Source of the DNA: JAGOBX01 sp017999075 [NCBI: Candidatus Babelota bacterium]
Lineage (GTDB): Bacteria; JAGOBX01
Assembly (NCBI GenBank): GCA_017999075.1
Contig: JAGOBX010000004.1
Span: 1 to 25,069 of the forward strand
Direction: 5' to 3'
Length of the DNA: 25,069 nucleotides
The notes below the pieces were generated by a model. It had not been told where the DNA came from and ran no database searches. It was given only the letters and a program-made list of their open reading frames with translations. The position numbers and the translations under genes are program-made. This document shows positions 17,301 to 25,069 of the stretch, in pieces; the first letter of the stretch is position 1, and every line of letters begins with the position of its first letter.

Positions 17301-18137
17301 TATTTCAGTAATTTCAGCTGTCATTGTATCAAAATTTATTTTTTTTATCCGGGCGGTTGTCAATGCAATAGGGTTTGGACGTACCGGAGAACGTGAAGCA
17401 AATATTCCGGTGCGGGGAGCTTTTTCATACGGAGGATTACATTGAACTGCTTTTCTATATTTTTCTTCGTCAAATCTGCTGAACCACCACAAAACTTTTA
17501 TATGCGAAAAATTCTTCAATAATTCTATTTTTTTATTAAATTCTTCATTAAATTTCAACAAAGTTTTACCTGATTCATTATATATGCTTCCAATTTGACT
17601 GATTTCAATTTTTTCATTAAAAGAAATTTCGTGGTTCAACAATTTATCATCAAAATTTTTAATCATACTTTTTTTTTCAAAATCCATTCGCCATTCGCTA
17701 TAAATATTTTCATTTTCAGGCAATTTTTGGTTTTTAAAATTATTATATTTACTGACAAAATCTTTATATGAATTATCTTTTTGAAAAACTGAAACATCTT
17801 CTATTCTGATTCTGTCTTCAATTGGAAAATATGGTTTAATATCAATTATAAAATCACTGTCATCTGCAAAACAATTATCTAATTCTATTAGTCCTTTTTT
17901 TTCGTTAATTCCAATAATTCTGCATACCTGACAATAAATGAGGTTATCATCAAAAAAATCCTGTATATCAGTTTTTTTTAAACAGACATATTTTTTGTTT
18001 TCATTCGGATATGTAAACAAAATAAGATGACTGAATTTATCAAGAAACTTTAAAGCATCAAAAAAATCTTCTTTTATAAAACAATAAACTGAATTTTTTT
18101 TATAAATCTTACCTATAGGATTCAATATAAAATTCAT
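14334..18137 (-). CDS. uvrA: UvrA-family ABC ATPase with two N-terminal TsaA/TrmO-like domains
   Basis: A 1267-residue fusion. Residues 1 to about 118 are a degenerate TsaA-like domain: NPIGKIY, FSHLILF and DIKPYFPIEDR are kept but the central RPNP motif is missing. Residues 177 to about 312 are an intact-looking TsaA domain (TGIFASRSPVRPNPIALT, Arg253-Pro256, DIKPY-like ISIKPYIPCYDR), the family of TrmO, a SAM-dependent tRNA methyltransferase. From about 369 it is UvrA: Walker A GVSGSGKSS (Lys403), the EQKSINRNPRSTVGT block, zinc-module cysteines, two ABC signatures LSGGEAQRI, two Walker B motifs (VLDEPSIGLH, LLDEPTTGLH), and a second Walker A GVSGCGKSS. The UvrA part is about 899 residues, with a short region where the UvrB-binding domain normally sits, which resembles UvrA2-type proteins. 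It is probably a damage- or nucleic-acid-binding ATPase. The role of the TsaA domains is unknown. The ribosome site is GGAG. Confidence 0.92.
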   Translation of the reverse strand: MNFILNPIGKIYKKNSVYCFIKEDFFDALKFLDKFSHLILFTYPNENKKYVCLKKTDIQDFFDDNLIYCQVCRIIGINEKKGLIELDNCFADDSDFIIDIKPYFPIEDRIRIEDVSVFQKDNSYKDFVSKYNNFKNQKLPENENIYSEWRMDFEKKSMIKNFDDKLLNHEISFNEKIEISQIGSIYNESGKTLLKFNEEFNKKIELLKNFSHIKVLWWFSRFDEEKYRKAVQCNPPYEKAPRTGIFASRSPVRPNPIALTTARIKKINFDTMTAEITEIDAFDKTPVISIKPYIPCYDRVRHFEVPEWLNHWSEWNYENKKNEINIEEFKNSESDFEKLKNEFFPKIIGTEEKKLDSVNKSEEKHTDNEIVISGCRHHNLKNISLKIPKNKLIVVTGVSGSGKSSLVFDTIYAESQRRFIDSLSTTGRQSFEQFEKPDVDKISGLPPAIAVEQKSINRNPRSTVGTMTEIYDYLRLLYSRIGIRHCPDCGSAVQPKSEYEIINLLFELSIKNKITICYAENDEKIDDIVIGADDAGREFKTKLKEIVRNALIKGRGALGIIVNGKKYILHTRNKCYHCGRIFFDLTSSYFSYNNHEGMCKKCKGLGYTLTVLPELVVSNPEISLLDGASVWYGNLRQQIQNPTGNWWKGEVIALAELMNVNLELPWKDLPAEFKNKALYGSDGEKVIFKYSSARGRKGEITRPVFGAVNNIERMFRDTQGEASRKFYMQFMQNEICSDCRGERLNIEGRLVTVAEIRYPQAAQMSIRNLMNWTAGLQENLEQEHYKISEDIIAELFRRLKQLCEIGVNYLTLDRTAPTLSGGEAQRIRLASQLNCGLTDLLYVLDEPSIGLHPSDHHLLINTMKNIRDSGNSVLVVEHDIETMKEADWLIEIGPEAGENGGHIVEYGTPAHIIQNKNSVTGKYLSGLLTVKSSVSRNFNNEQKYLKLYNCRLNNLKNINVFFPLGKFICVTGVSGCGKSSLVSKTLAPALDAYFFGGYKYNTDIDKIEGQEHIDKIITVTQAPIGRTPRSNPATYIELFDLIRKEFSKTEDAIKMKLPENYFSFNSKGGRCEACQGGGRKNIEMHFMNDIWIECPECRGKRFNTEILEVKYRGNTIADVLEMDAHQAMNLFKGNRKIEKILKVVIEVGLGYLKLGQNSVTLSGGEAQRIKLAKELCKNDTGKTLYLLDEPTTGLHSADIQKLLDLLIKLTQKGNTVIVIEHNIDLIKNAEWVIDLGPGSGDDGGKIVEQGTPEKIRKCRESKTGQYL

Positions 18138-18184
18138 AACAAAAATCTCCAGATTTCAAATATTTTAATCCACTGATTCAAAAA

Positions 18185-18214
18185 ATTCTAAAACTGTTCA
18201 TTGACAATTTACAA
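18185..18214 (-). promoter_or_regulatory. Weak candidate promoter for the UvrA fusion
   Basis: On the minus strand TTGTAA (18214-18209), an 18-nt spacer, and TAGAAT (18190-18185) give four and five matches of six to the sigma-70 boxes. Transcription would begin about 40 nt before the ATG at 18137. No LexA-type operator is obvious. Confidence 0.3.
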
Positions 18215-18582
18215 AAATAACATTTTCATGCGGCGTAAAATATTTATTGAATGTATTACAAAACGATTGGGTTGAATAAATTAGTGTTAACTTTAAAATC
18301 ATGTTTAAATTGTACAATTTTTGTATTTTAAGTCAACAGAATTAAGTTTTAAAATCTCAATATTCCATATTTAGGATTAAAAAACAAAAAACTCGAGATA
18401 TTCAATAAAGATGACTATGCGGTCAACAAACACTTACGGAAAATAATTCAGGAAATGATTTTTATTATTTTTATAATTGTTTTACTATTCATTTATTGCC
18501 ATAAGTAAAAAATTCAAAAAAAAGTTTCTGAACATTACCGAATTTATAATATTAAGCTATACAAAATTATATAATTTTCATA

Positions 18583-18611
18583 TTGACACAATCATTTATT
18601 TATATTAAAAT
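18583..18611 (+). promoter_or_regulatory. Sigma-70-type promoter of the CHASE2 cyclase pair
   Basis: TTGACA (18583-18588), a 17-nt spacer, and TAAAAT (18606-18611) match eleven of twelve consensus positions. The predicted start near 18618 gives a leader of about 36 nt. No Shine-Dalgarno sequence is visible before the ATG at 18654. The 23-nt gap between the two cyclase genes suggests one transcript. Confidence 0.6.
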
Positions 18612-18653
18612 TTTAAAAATATATAATTTATATAAAAAATATCATTATAATTT

Positions 18654-21600
18654 ATGGCTAAAAAAACTGTAATAAAAAAATCAATTATAACTGGACTAAT
18701 AATAAGTTTAATAGCCTGCATATTTTGTTTAGTAATTGACAATCTTGCATTATTAAAAAGAATAGAATTAAAATCTCTTGATTTAAGATTCAAACTTAGA
18801 CCTCAAATCAAGATGCAACAGGATTTAGGGTTTCTTGATTATGATGATCCATCAATTGATTTATTCGGATTATGGCCTTGGAACCGCAACAGACAGGTTG
18901 CTTTAGTTGATACATTAAAATTTTACAACTCAAAAGCTGCCGGATATGATGTTTTTTTTACTGAAAAAAGCAACATAGTTTTTACTCCTGACTATTTAAC
19001 AACTTTAATAGAATCACCCGCAAGATATTACAGCCAATTTATGATAGAAAGCACTCCAAATTCAAATCTTGCAAAATATAATTCAGTTTTCTCACAAGCA
19101 GAACAAAAAAATTTAATGTTGAAAACACTTGATTTATCTTACAAAAATTATGATTTAGATTTAGAACAGTCTTTTGCAAAAGCTAAAAACATATTTCTTG
19201 CGCAATTTATGGAAATGCCGAGCGAAGATGTACTTCTTCCTCCAAAAAAAGGGATTGCCGAAAAAACAAAATATCATCTAAAAAAAATATTATCAAAAAT
19301 TCCTTTACTCAACAAATTCGTCAAATCTGATAATGATGAGTCACTCATATTTGATGAAATTCAGAAAACAGTAAAAAAACGAAGAATGAACTATACCGAT
19401 GAAAAAAAACTTGCTTTAGAAGAATTAGAAAAAACCATCAATACAGATACTTCAGTTCAATTTAAAGATATTTATAAAAAACATTTATTTAAAACAGTTG
19501 ATATCGGAGCTCCATTATACAGGTTCATTAAAGCTTCTGCAGGAATTGGATTTGCCCAAATAGTTGAAGATATGGATTATACTGTGCGTTTATTTCCAGC
19601 ATTTTTATATTTTGACCGGCACATTCATCCTGCGCTTACTTTAAAAATGGCGTCCTATCTTCTTGACTTTAATATGAACGATATTATTGTAAAGCCAAGC
19701 GAATATATTTTAATAAAAAACGCCCTTGAATACGGTACAAATAAACGAAGCGATTTCAAAATACCGATTGATGACAAATGTCAGTTGTTAATGAACTGGG
19801 CTGGAGAATTTGACAACACTTATTTTCATTATTCATTCAAAACAATTGCTTTATATTACGCTTACATTAAATGCAAACAAATAGTTTCATATTATCCTGA
19901 CAATCCTGAATTTTTAGATTTAGCTTTCAACAAACTCAAAAATTATCTTGTAAATGAACAGCTTGTCGAATCTAAACTTATTGAAAAAATTGCCGGCACA
20001 ATCGCCATTGCAAAATGTTATGAATCTGAAATCGTTAGAAGTAAAATTTCTGATATTGAAACATTAAAAAACAATTTAAAAATCGAATCATTAAAACCAT
20101 ATTTTGACGAAGCTTTTTATTCAACGAAAATAGGAAACGAAATAGCAAAACAGTTCGAATTAAACCAAAACTTGAATTATAAAGATTTTATAAAATCAAT
20201 TGATTATAATTTCGATCAGGAATACATCAAAGAAATATTTGATAATATTGAATGGTTTGCAAAAAAAAACAGATTAAATGATATAAAACCTTTTTGTTTT
20301 CCTGAAAAACAAACTATTAAAGTTTTCGGCAAACCAATTAAAGTATCTCCCACTTATCTTGAAAATAAAATTTTTATGATTGGACTTACAGGAATAGGAA
20401 CAATAGATTTGAATCCTATGCCTTTCGAGCAAAGTTGTCCTATGGTTGCTTTGCACACTAATGCCATAAATATGTTTCTTACCAGGCAAGCATTAAGTTT
20501 TCCTCCTGAATGGTACAAATATGTTTCAACAATATTTTTGGTGGTGTTAATCGGTTTGCTGTCTGTATTTTTATCTGCCACTAAAGGACTTATTGTATCA
20601 ATATTTATAAGTTTAATTTATACATTAGCAGTATGGTTATACTGGACTAAATCCGGAGTATGGCTGAATTTCGTAACACCTCTTTTGTCAATATATATTT
20701 CTTATCTAATAACTGCAATTTATAAATTCATTCAATCTACTGCAGAAAGAAAAAAAATAAGAAACATATTTTCTACAATGGTTTCTCCTGCTGTATTAAA
20801 AGTTATGGAAGATAATCCTGATTTACTTTCATTGACAGGTGAAAGAAAAGCTGCTACTACAGCATTTTCAATGGTATTCGGGTTCAATAAAGTAACAAGT
20901 TCAGTTGCTCCTGATTATCTAAGTAAAATATTAAGTGTATATCTTACACCTACCAGCGAAATCATAATGGATTATGACGGTTACATAGATAAATATGAAG
21001 GGCATATAATAATGGCTGATTACGGAGTTCCGCTTGACGATCCGGGCAATGCCTGGAAATGCGCATATTCAAGCGTAGAACAACAGCTTGATATTGCAGC
21101 ATTCAGATATTATGTTTATGTTAATTACGGCGTCAAAGTCACAACAATGCTTGGATATAATTTCGGATATGTCTCTGCTGGAAACATGGGTTCTGAAAAA
21201 AAAATGCAGTATACTGTTATGGGAGACGCTGTAAATGTTGGCGCAAGATTTATGCCTGCAAACCTTATTTATAATACCAGAGTAATTACAGGAGGTTCTA
21301 CGTACTACAAAATAAAAGATTTCGCAGAGCTCAGAAAACTCGACAGACTTTTATTAAAAGGAAAAACAACTCCAACTGAAATTTACGAAACTCTTGGATG
21401 GAATAAAGACAAATATATTGAATTGCTTGGACACAAACCAGTTCCGGAATCTTTGCGTACAAGATGGAAATTCGCGCCTGGAGGTAAAGTATTCGGATAC
21501 TTCAACTTTTGGAAACAGGCCGAAAAAGATTTTACTCACCCTATGATTTCAAAAATTTCAAAATTTTTCGAAAATCAACTTATTTCAAATGCTACCAGAA

Positions 21601-22274
21601 TTGAAAATGCGAATAAAATATTCTTTTTAGAACTAATTGATGAAATCAATAAAGTTATAAAAAGTTATGGGATAGATAACCCCATCATAAGAAAAGACAG
21701 TCACGATACACTTCTTGAAGACTGGTTGAATAAAATAGTTCTGCCTGTGCTTGACAAATTAAGGACAGATTCTGAAAAAATGCAGGAATTTCACAATATT
21801 CAACTTTTAGAAAATAAAATTTTAATGTTTAAAAAGAAACTTGAATTAAAAGATAATGTCGATGACCTGATTTTATTTTCGTTTGATCATATCAAAGAAT
21901 TTATAATAAACAACAAAAATAATGAAACTATTGAAACAATAAATGCAAATGAATCTCAGTTGGAACTTCAGTATCAAACTGCTGTGGAATCCCTTATTTC
22001 TGAAATATCTGTAAATCCTATGGATTACAGATTAATGATGGCAGAAATAGGAAGTATTACAGATTCTCTACGGAAAGTCAGAGACTTATACGAAGATTCT
22101 ATTCAAAAATACTGGAATAGACAATGGGATGATGCAATATCAGGTTTTTCGAAATGCGTTGAAATTATTCCTGATGATCCGGCTTCGTTATGTCTGCTCG
22201 AAAGGGTTAAATATATGAAAGATAACCCGCCAGCAGATAACTGGCAGGGTGAATTTATTCAAACGAAAAAATAA
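18654..22274 (+). CDS. CHASE2 transmembrane class III cyclase, metal-site-deficient (C2-like) subunit
   Basis: A 1206-residue receptor cyclase. A first membrane helix (about 9-31) leads to a large CHASE2-type external domain (about 40-620; W74-P75-W76, NRNRQVALVDTL). Three helices follow (about 622-695), then the catalytic domain (about 715-905). Both metal-binding aspartates are replaced: Met740 in FSMVFGF and His784 in DKYEGH. The other active-site residues remain: Lys780, Thr854 at the purine-specifying position, Asn861 and Arg865 (GDAVNVGARF), and Lys902-Gly-Lys904. A further 300 residues include helical segments and a TPR-like end (WDDAISGFSKCVEIIPDDP). Alone it should be inactive. The next gene has the complementary half-site, so I infer a heterodimer. 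The external domain is far longer than a typical CHASE2. Confidence 0.9.
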   Translation: MAKKTVIKKSIITGLIISLIACIFCLVIDNLALLKRIELKSLDLRFKLRPQIKMQQDLGFLDYDDPSIDLFGLWPWNRNRQVALVDTLKFYNSKAAGYDVFFTEKSNIVFTPDYLTTLIESPARYYSQFMIESTPNSNLAKYNSVFSQAEQKNLMLKTLDLSYKNYDLDLEQSFAKAKNIFLAQFMEMPSEDVLLPPKKGIAEKTKYHLKKILSKIPLLNKFVKSDNDESLIFDEIQKTVKKRRMNYTDEKKLALEELEKTINTDTSVQFKDIYKKHLFKTVDIGAPLYRFIKASAGIGFAQIVEDMDYTVRLFPAFLYFDRHIHPALTLKMASYLLDFNMNDIIVKPSEYILIKNALEYGTNKRSDFKIPIDDKCQLLMNWAGEFDNTYFHYSFKTIALYYAYIKCKQIVSYYPDNPEFLDLAFNKLKNYLVNEQLVESKLIEKIAGTIAIAKCYESEIVRSKISDIETLKNNLKIESLKPYFDEAFYSTKIGNEIAKQFELNQNLNYKDFIKSIDYNFDQEYIKEIFDNIEWFAKKNRLNDIKPFCFPEKQTIKVFGKPIKVSPTYLENKIFMIGLTGIGTIDLNPMPFEQSCPMVALHTNAINMFLTRQALSFPPEWYKYVSTIFLVVLIGLLSVFLSATKGLIVSIFISLIYTLAVWLYWTKSGVWLNFVTPLLSIYISYLITAIYKFIQSTAERKKIRNIFSTMVSPAVLKVMEDNPDLLSLTGERKAATTAFSMVFGFNKVTSSVAPDYLSKILSVYLTPTSEIIMDYDGYIDKYEGHIIMADYGVPLDDPGNAWKCAYSSVEQQLDIAAFRYYVYVNYGVKVTTMLGYNFGYVSAGNMGSEKKMQYTVMGDAVNVGARFMPANLIYNTRVITGGSTYYKIKDFAELRKLDRLLLKGKTTPTEIYETLGWNKDKYIELLGHKPVPESLRTRWKFAPGGKVFGYFNFWKQAEKDFTHPMISKISKFFENQLISNATRIENANKIFFLELIDEINKVIKSYGIDNPIIRKDSHDTLLEDWLNKIVLPVLDKLRTDSEKMQEFHNIQLLENKILMFKKKLELKDNVDDLILFSFDHIKEFIINNKNNETIETINANESQLELQYQTAVESLISEISVNPMDYRLMMAEIGSITDSLRKVRDLYEDSIQKYWNRQWDDAISGFSKCVEIIPDDPASLCLLERVKYMKDNPPADNWQGEFIQTKK

Positions 22275-22297
22275 TTGATTACGGGATTCTGAAAATT

Positions 22298-25069
22298 ATG
22301 GCTACAAAAAAACAAGTAAAACTGAAAACCTTGATTCTTAAAACTCTATATATAACCGCTTCTGTTTTTTTACTGATTCTAATACTTGATTTTTTCGGTT
22401 TTTTTTCATCTCTTGAATTTTTAACTATTGACGCAAGATATACAAAAAGACTTCTGAAAAAAACTAAAATTTCAGATAAAATAGTTACAATAATAATAGA
22501 CGATGACGCTATAGAAAAAGTGGGAAGATGGCCGTGGTCTTGGGAAAAATTGAAAATGATAGTGGAAACAGCTGACTATTATTCTGCAAAATTCTGCGCT
22601 TTCATAGATTTAAATTTCAACAAGGAAAGCGAAGTGTATTTCAGCGAAGAAGGTTCAGCAAATTCGAAATCAATAATAACAAATTATATTATGCAGGATT
22701 CAAATGATACTCAAACTATACTTGGCGCTATTGAAAATAAAAATAAAGAAATGATCAGCGCAATTAATAAATATAAAAACATATTTTTATGCAGCAATTT
22801 TTATATACCTGAAATCAAATTAAATACCAAACAATTTAGCGCTTTGACTGAAATTAAAAAAAAAGATATAATGATTGACCGGCTGGATAATATTTCTTCA
22901 ATGAAAAAATATATAATTCCTAACACTGAAAATAAAACCAAATTAACAACTGCAATTGATTTTATCCCTCCATTAAAAAATCTAAATGAAATAGTTAAAG
23001 GGGTCGGATATAACCGGATATTTCCAGATGCAGACGGAAGAGTCAGACATTATTCTATGGCCGCAAATTATGACGGGAATGTTTATCCTTCTTTAGTAAC
23101 AAGTTTAGCCGCAGGTTATTATAAATGTCCTCTTGATAAAATCAGAATTATTCCAGGAAAATATATTGAATTACAAGAAGGGGATACTTCTATATCCAAA
23201 TTCCCTTTACAAATACCAATAAATGAAAAAGGTATGATGACTATAAATTGGGCTGGAACTTACAAGGAAACATTTAAACATTTACCCTATAATTTAATAG
23301 CATATCATTATTCATTTATAAAAGGAAAACAATATTTAAGCAATTATAAGGATGCCTGGAATATGCCAGGCTTCAGCCCTGATATTGTGTACACAAACTT
23401 AAATTCAGAACTTATTAAGGCAGGTTTGGTTACACCTTCTTCAGCCGAATCAATATCTCTTTCATTGTTTATAGCATGGCTTATGGATTATTTTAATTCT
23501 AATGGCGCGGATTATATGACTTTCATATCTCAAATGGCTGCCATGGGTCTTGAAGATACTACAACAATAAAAAATATGTGGATTCAAATAGATTTTAATA
23601 ATAAACTTTTTGCAAGGTTAAATGAAACCAGGAAAATACCTGATTTTTCCGAGTTTATAAAAGAACTCGGCCTTAAAGAATATGAAAAAGAATTATTTAT
23701 TCGCGAAGGTTACAGGCAAACAATATTCTTTTTCCTTAAAGGCATGATAGATACAGTCAGGCCCTTATATTTTCCTGAACCATCAAATTTAAAAATCGGA
23801 TTGAAAAATGAGTACATTTCTCTGCTTGAACTTTCGGATAAATTTATTTTTACTGGACTTACTGCAACAGGACTTGCATCATTCAATCCTACTCCTTTTG
23901 AAAACAGATATATGATGTTAGGTTTGACTCCTAATGCTTTCAATACAATTATAACAAATCAATTTTTAAAATTCATAAATCCGTTTTTTTCATATTTACT
24001 ATTGATTATAATAATGATTTTTATTTCGTTTTTAACATTAAAATCTTCTTTAACAGGCACTATAGTATCAATAATTTTATTTGTATTATATCCTTTTACA
24101 GCATGGATTTGTTTTGAATACGGCCTTATTATTCCTATTATATTCGTTGAAGCAAGCATTCTATTATGTTATTTCGGAGCTCTTACTTATAAATACATTG
24201 AACTTCAACGTGAACGAAAAAAAGTACGCGATATGTTTTCAACAATGGTGTCTCCTGAAGTCTTAAAAATTATAGAAGAAAACCCTGATAAATTCAATAT
24301 TTCAGGCGACCTTAGAGAAGCTACTATGTTTTCTTCAGACGTATCAGGTTTTACTACGATTTCAGAAGGAGTTACGGCTCAGGAACTCGCTAATATTCTC
24401 AATATATATCTAACTCCTATGAGTAACATTATAATGAAATATAACGGCTATATTGATAAATATGAAGGAGATGCTATAAAAGCAGATTTCGGAGTACTTC
24501 CTCTTCAGACAAGTTCAAACTGGGAACTTGATAAAGAACATCATTGGAAATGCTGCTATGCAGCTCTTGAACAACAGGAAGAATTAAGTGTCATTCAAAG
24601 AATGATTCAAATAAAATTCGGAGTTAAAATCTCGGCTCGTATTGGAGTAAACACCGGAGTTGTCTCTGCCGGAAATATGGGTTCTGAAAAAAAAAGACAA
24701 TTCTCTGTCATGGGGGCTGCAGTTACTCTTGCAGAAGAACTTGAACCTGTAAACAAATTATTTGAATCATGGATAGCAATAGGCCCTGAAACTTATAAGA
24801 AAGCTGAAAAATACATAGAAACACGATTGTTGAATTATCTTGAATTTCATGAAGGCGAACCTCTTCTTCCTGTTTATGAATTATTGGGGTGGAATATTGA
24901 TAAATTTATGGAATATTGGAAAGATAAACCTGCTCCATCTCTAATCCTTGAAGGTATAAGAAAAATGCCGCCAGAAAAAATTCTCGGATATTATCATTAT
25001 TACAGCAATAAAAAACTGGATGATACTGATTTTATAATTCAAATAAAAAAATTCTTTACAGATTTGTCT
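22298..25069 (+). CDS. CHASE2 transmembrane class III cyclase, metal-binding (C1-like) subunit, 3' truncated by window
   Basis: The open frame runs 924 codons to the window edge without a stop, and by comparison with its neighbour about 250 codons are missing. It has a first membrane helix (about 11-36), a CHASE2-type external domain (W78-P79-W80, IIIDDDAIEKVGR), then helices between about 555 and 640, and a cyclase domain from about 650. The metal aspartates are intact: Asp681 (SSDVSGFTT) and Asp725 (DKYEGDAIKADFG), with Lys721. The transition-state pair is lost, with Thr810 and Glu814 replacing Asn and Arg in MGAAVTLAEELE, and the Lys-Gly-Lys motif reads Glu852-Gly-Glu854. It starts 23 nt after the preceding cyclase with a weak ribosome site, so one mRNA and coupled expression are likely. 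It is predicted inactive alone and competent with the upstream subunit. Confidence 0.9.
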   Translation, partial: MATKKQVKLKTLILKTLYITASVFLLILILDFFGFFSSLEFLTIDARYTKRLLKKTKISDKIVTIIIDDDAIEKVGRWPWSWEKLKMIVETADYYSAKFCAFIDLNFNKESEVYFSEEGSANSKSIITNYIMQDSNDTQTILGAIENKNKEMISAINKYKNIFLCSNFYIPEIKLNTKQFSALTEIKKKDIMIDRLDNISSMKKYIIPNTENKTKLTTAIDFIPPLKNLNEIVKGVGYNRIFPDADGRVRHYSMAANYDGNVYPSLVTSLAAGYYKCPLDKIRIIPGKYIELQEGDTSISKFPLQIPINEKGMMTINWAGTYKETFKHLPYNLIAYHYSFIKGKQYLSNYKDAWNMPGFSPDIVYTNLNSELIKAGLVTPSSAESISLSLFIAWLMDYFNSNGADYMTFISQMAAMGLEDTTTIKNMWIQIDFNNKLFARLNETRKIPDFSEFIKELGLKEYEKELFIREGYRQTIFFFLKGMIDTVRPLYFPEPSNLKIGLKNEYISLLELSDKFIFTGLTATGLASFNPTPFENRYMMLGLTPNAFNTIITNQFLKFINPFFSYLLLIIIMIFISFLTLKSSLTGTIVSIILFVLYPFTAWICFEYGLIIPIIFVEASILLCYFGALTYKYIELQRERKKVRDMFSTMVSPEVLKIIEENPDKFNISGDLREATMFSSDVSGFTTISEGVTAQELANILNIYLTPMSNIIMKYNGYIDKYEGDAIKADFGVLPLQTSSNWELDKEHHWKCCYAALEQQEELSVIQRMIQIKFGVKISARIGVNTGVVSAGNMGSEKKRQFSVMGAAVTLAEELEPVNKLFESWIAIGPETYKKAEKYIETRLLNYLEFHEGEPLLPVYELLGWNIDKFMEYWKDKPAPSLILEGIRKMPPEKILGYYHYYSNKKLDDTDFIIQIKKFFTDLS

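Larger units (their letters stand above)
18138..18653. other. Divergent intergenic region between the UvrA fusion and the CHASE2 cyclase pair
   Basis: These 516 nt are AT-rich and non-coding as far as I can tell. They hold a likely promoter toward the cyclases (18583-18611) and a weaker one toward the UvrA fusion (18185-18214). An 18-codon hydrophobic open frame (18455-18508) is present but has a badly spaced ribosome site and is not annotated. Confidence 0.55.

Noticed and set aside
18455-18508. 17-residue hydrophobic peptide frame in the divergent intergenic region
   Set aside because: AGGA is only a few bases from the ATG, the frame is short and made of common AT-rich codons, and nothing else supports expression.
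18646-18651. Perfect TATAAT immediately before the first cyclase ATG
   Set aside because: Transcription from it would start inside the gene and no -35 box is spaced correctly. The TTGACA-N17-TAAAAT pair upstream fits better.
1-25069. CRISPR arrays, tRNA or rRNA genes, insertion sequences, prophage genes
   Set aside because: I looked for regular direct repeats, cloverleaf-like GGTTCRA segments in the gaps, and transposase or integrase motifs, and saw none.

Overview
The window is a very AT-rich stretch of bacterial chromosome. It carries P-ring (FlgI) and L-ring (FlgH) flagellar genes, so the host is almost certainly a flagellated, diderm (outer-membrane) bacterium. It also encodes system II cytochrome c maturation (ResB/CcsA) and several large sensory proteins. 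The mix (flgF-flgG-flgA-flgH-flgI-flgJ order, large CHASE2 cyclases, many fused signalling proteins) suits an environmental or uncultivated phylum-level lineage. I cannot name the taxon from sequence alone. I saw no insertion sequence, prophage, CRISPR array, tRNA or rRNA.

Layout. (1) 261-4675, plus strand: a three-gene two-component cluster. It encodes a membrane kinase with a periplasmic solute-binding sensor, a single-domain Rcp1-type response regulator, and a REC-PAS-kinase-REC hybrid kinase. A consensus promoter lies immediately upstream. (2) 4676-5037: a convergent intergenic region with a 42-bp near-perfect palindrome and a terminator-like hairpin for the opposing flagellar operon. (3) 5038-10028, minus strand: flgF, then a 239-nt gap, then flgG-flgA-flgH-flgI-flgJ. 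A strong sigma-28-type promoter (10125-10151) lies upstream of flgF. (4) 10461-11966, minus: an RsbW-type ATPase fused to a GNAT acetyltransferase. (5) 12250-14146, minus: overlapping resB and ccsA. (6) 14334-18137, minus: a UvrA-family ABC protein with two TsaA/TrmO-like domains fused to its N-terminus. (7) 18654 to the window end, plus: two adjacent CHASE2 transmembrane class III nucleotide cyclases, the second cut by the window edge.

The most striking observation is in region 7. The first cyclase has lost both metal-binding aspartates (Met740, His784) but keeps the transition-state Asn861/Arg865 and the Lys-Gly-Lys motif. The second keeps both metal aspartates (Asp681, Asp725) but has lost the Asn/Arg pair (Thr810, Glu814) and the Lys-Gly-Lys motif. 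Each is predicted inactive as a homodimer. Together they hold exactly one complete active site, the arrangement of the C1/C2 halves of mammalian transmembrane adenylyl cyclases. I infer an obligate heterodimeric receptor cyclase encoded by an adjacent gene pair.

Other unusual points are the TsaA-TsaA-UvrA fusion, the RsbW-GNAT fusion, a FlgH without a lipobox cysteine, and a perfect-consensus promoter so close to its start codon that the mRNA would be almost leaderless.
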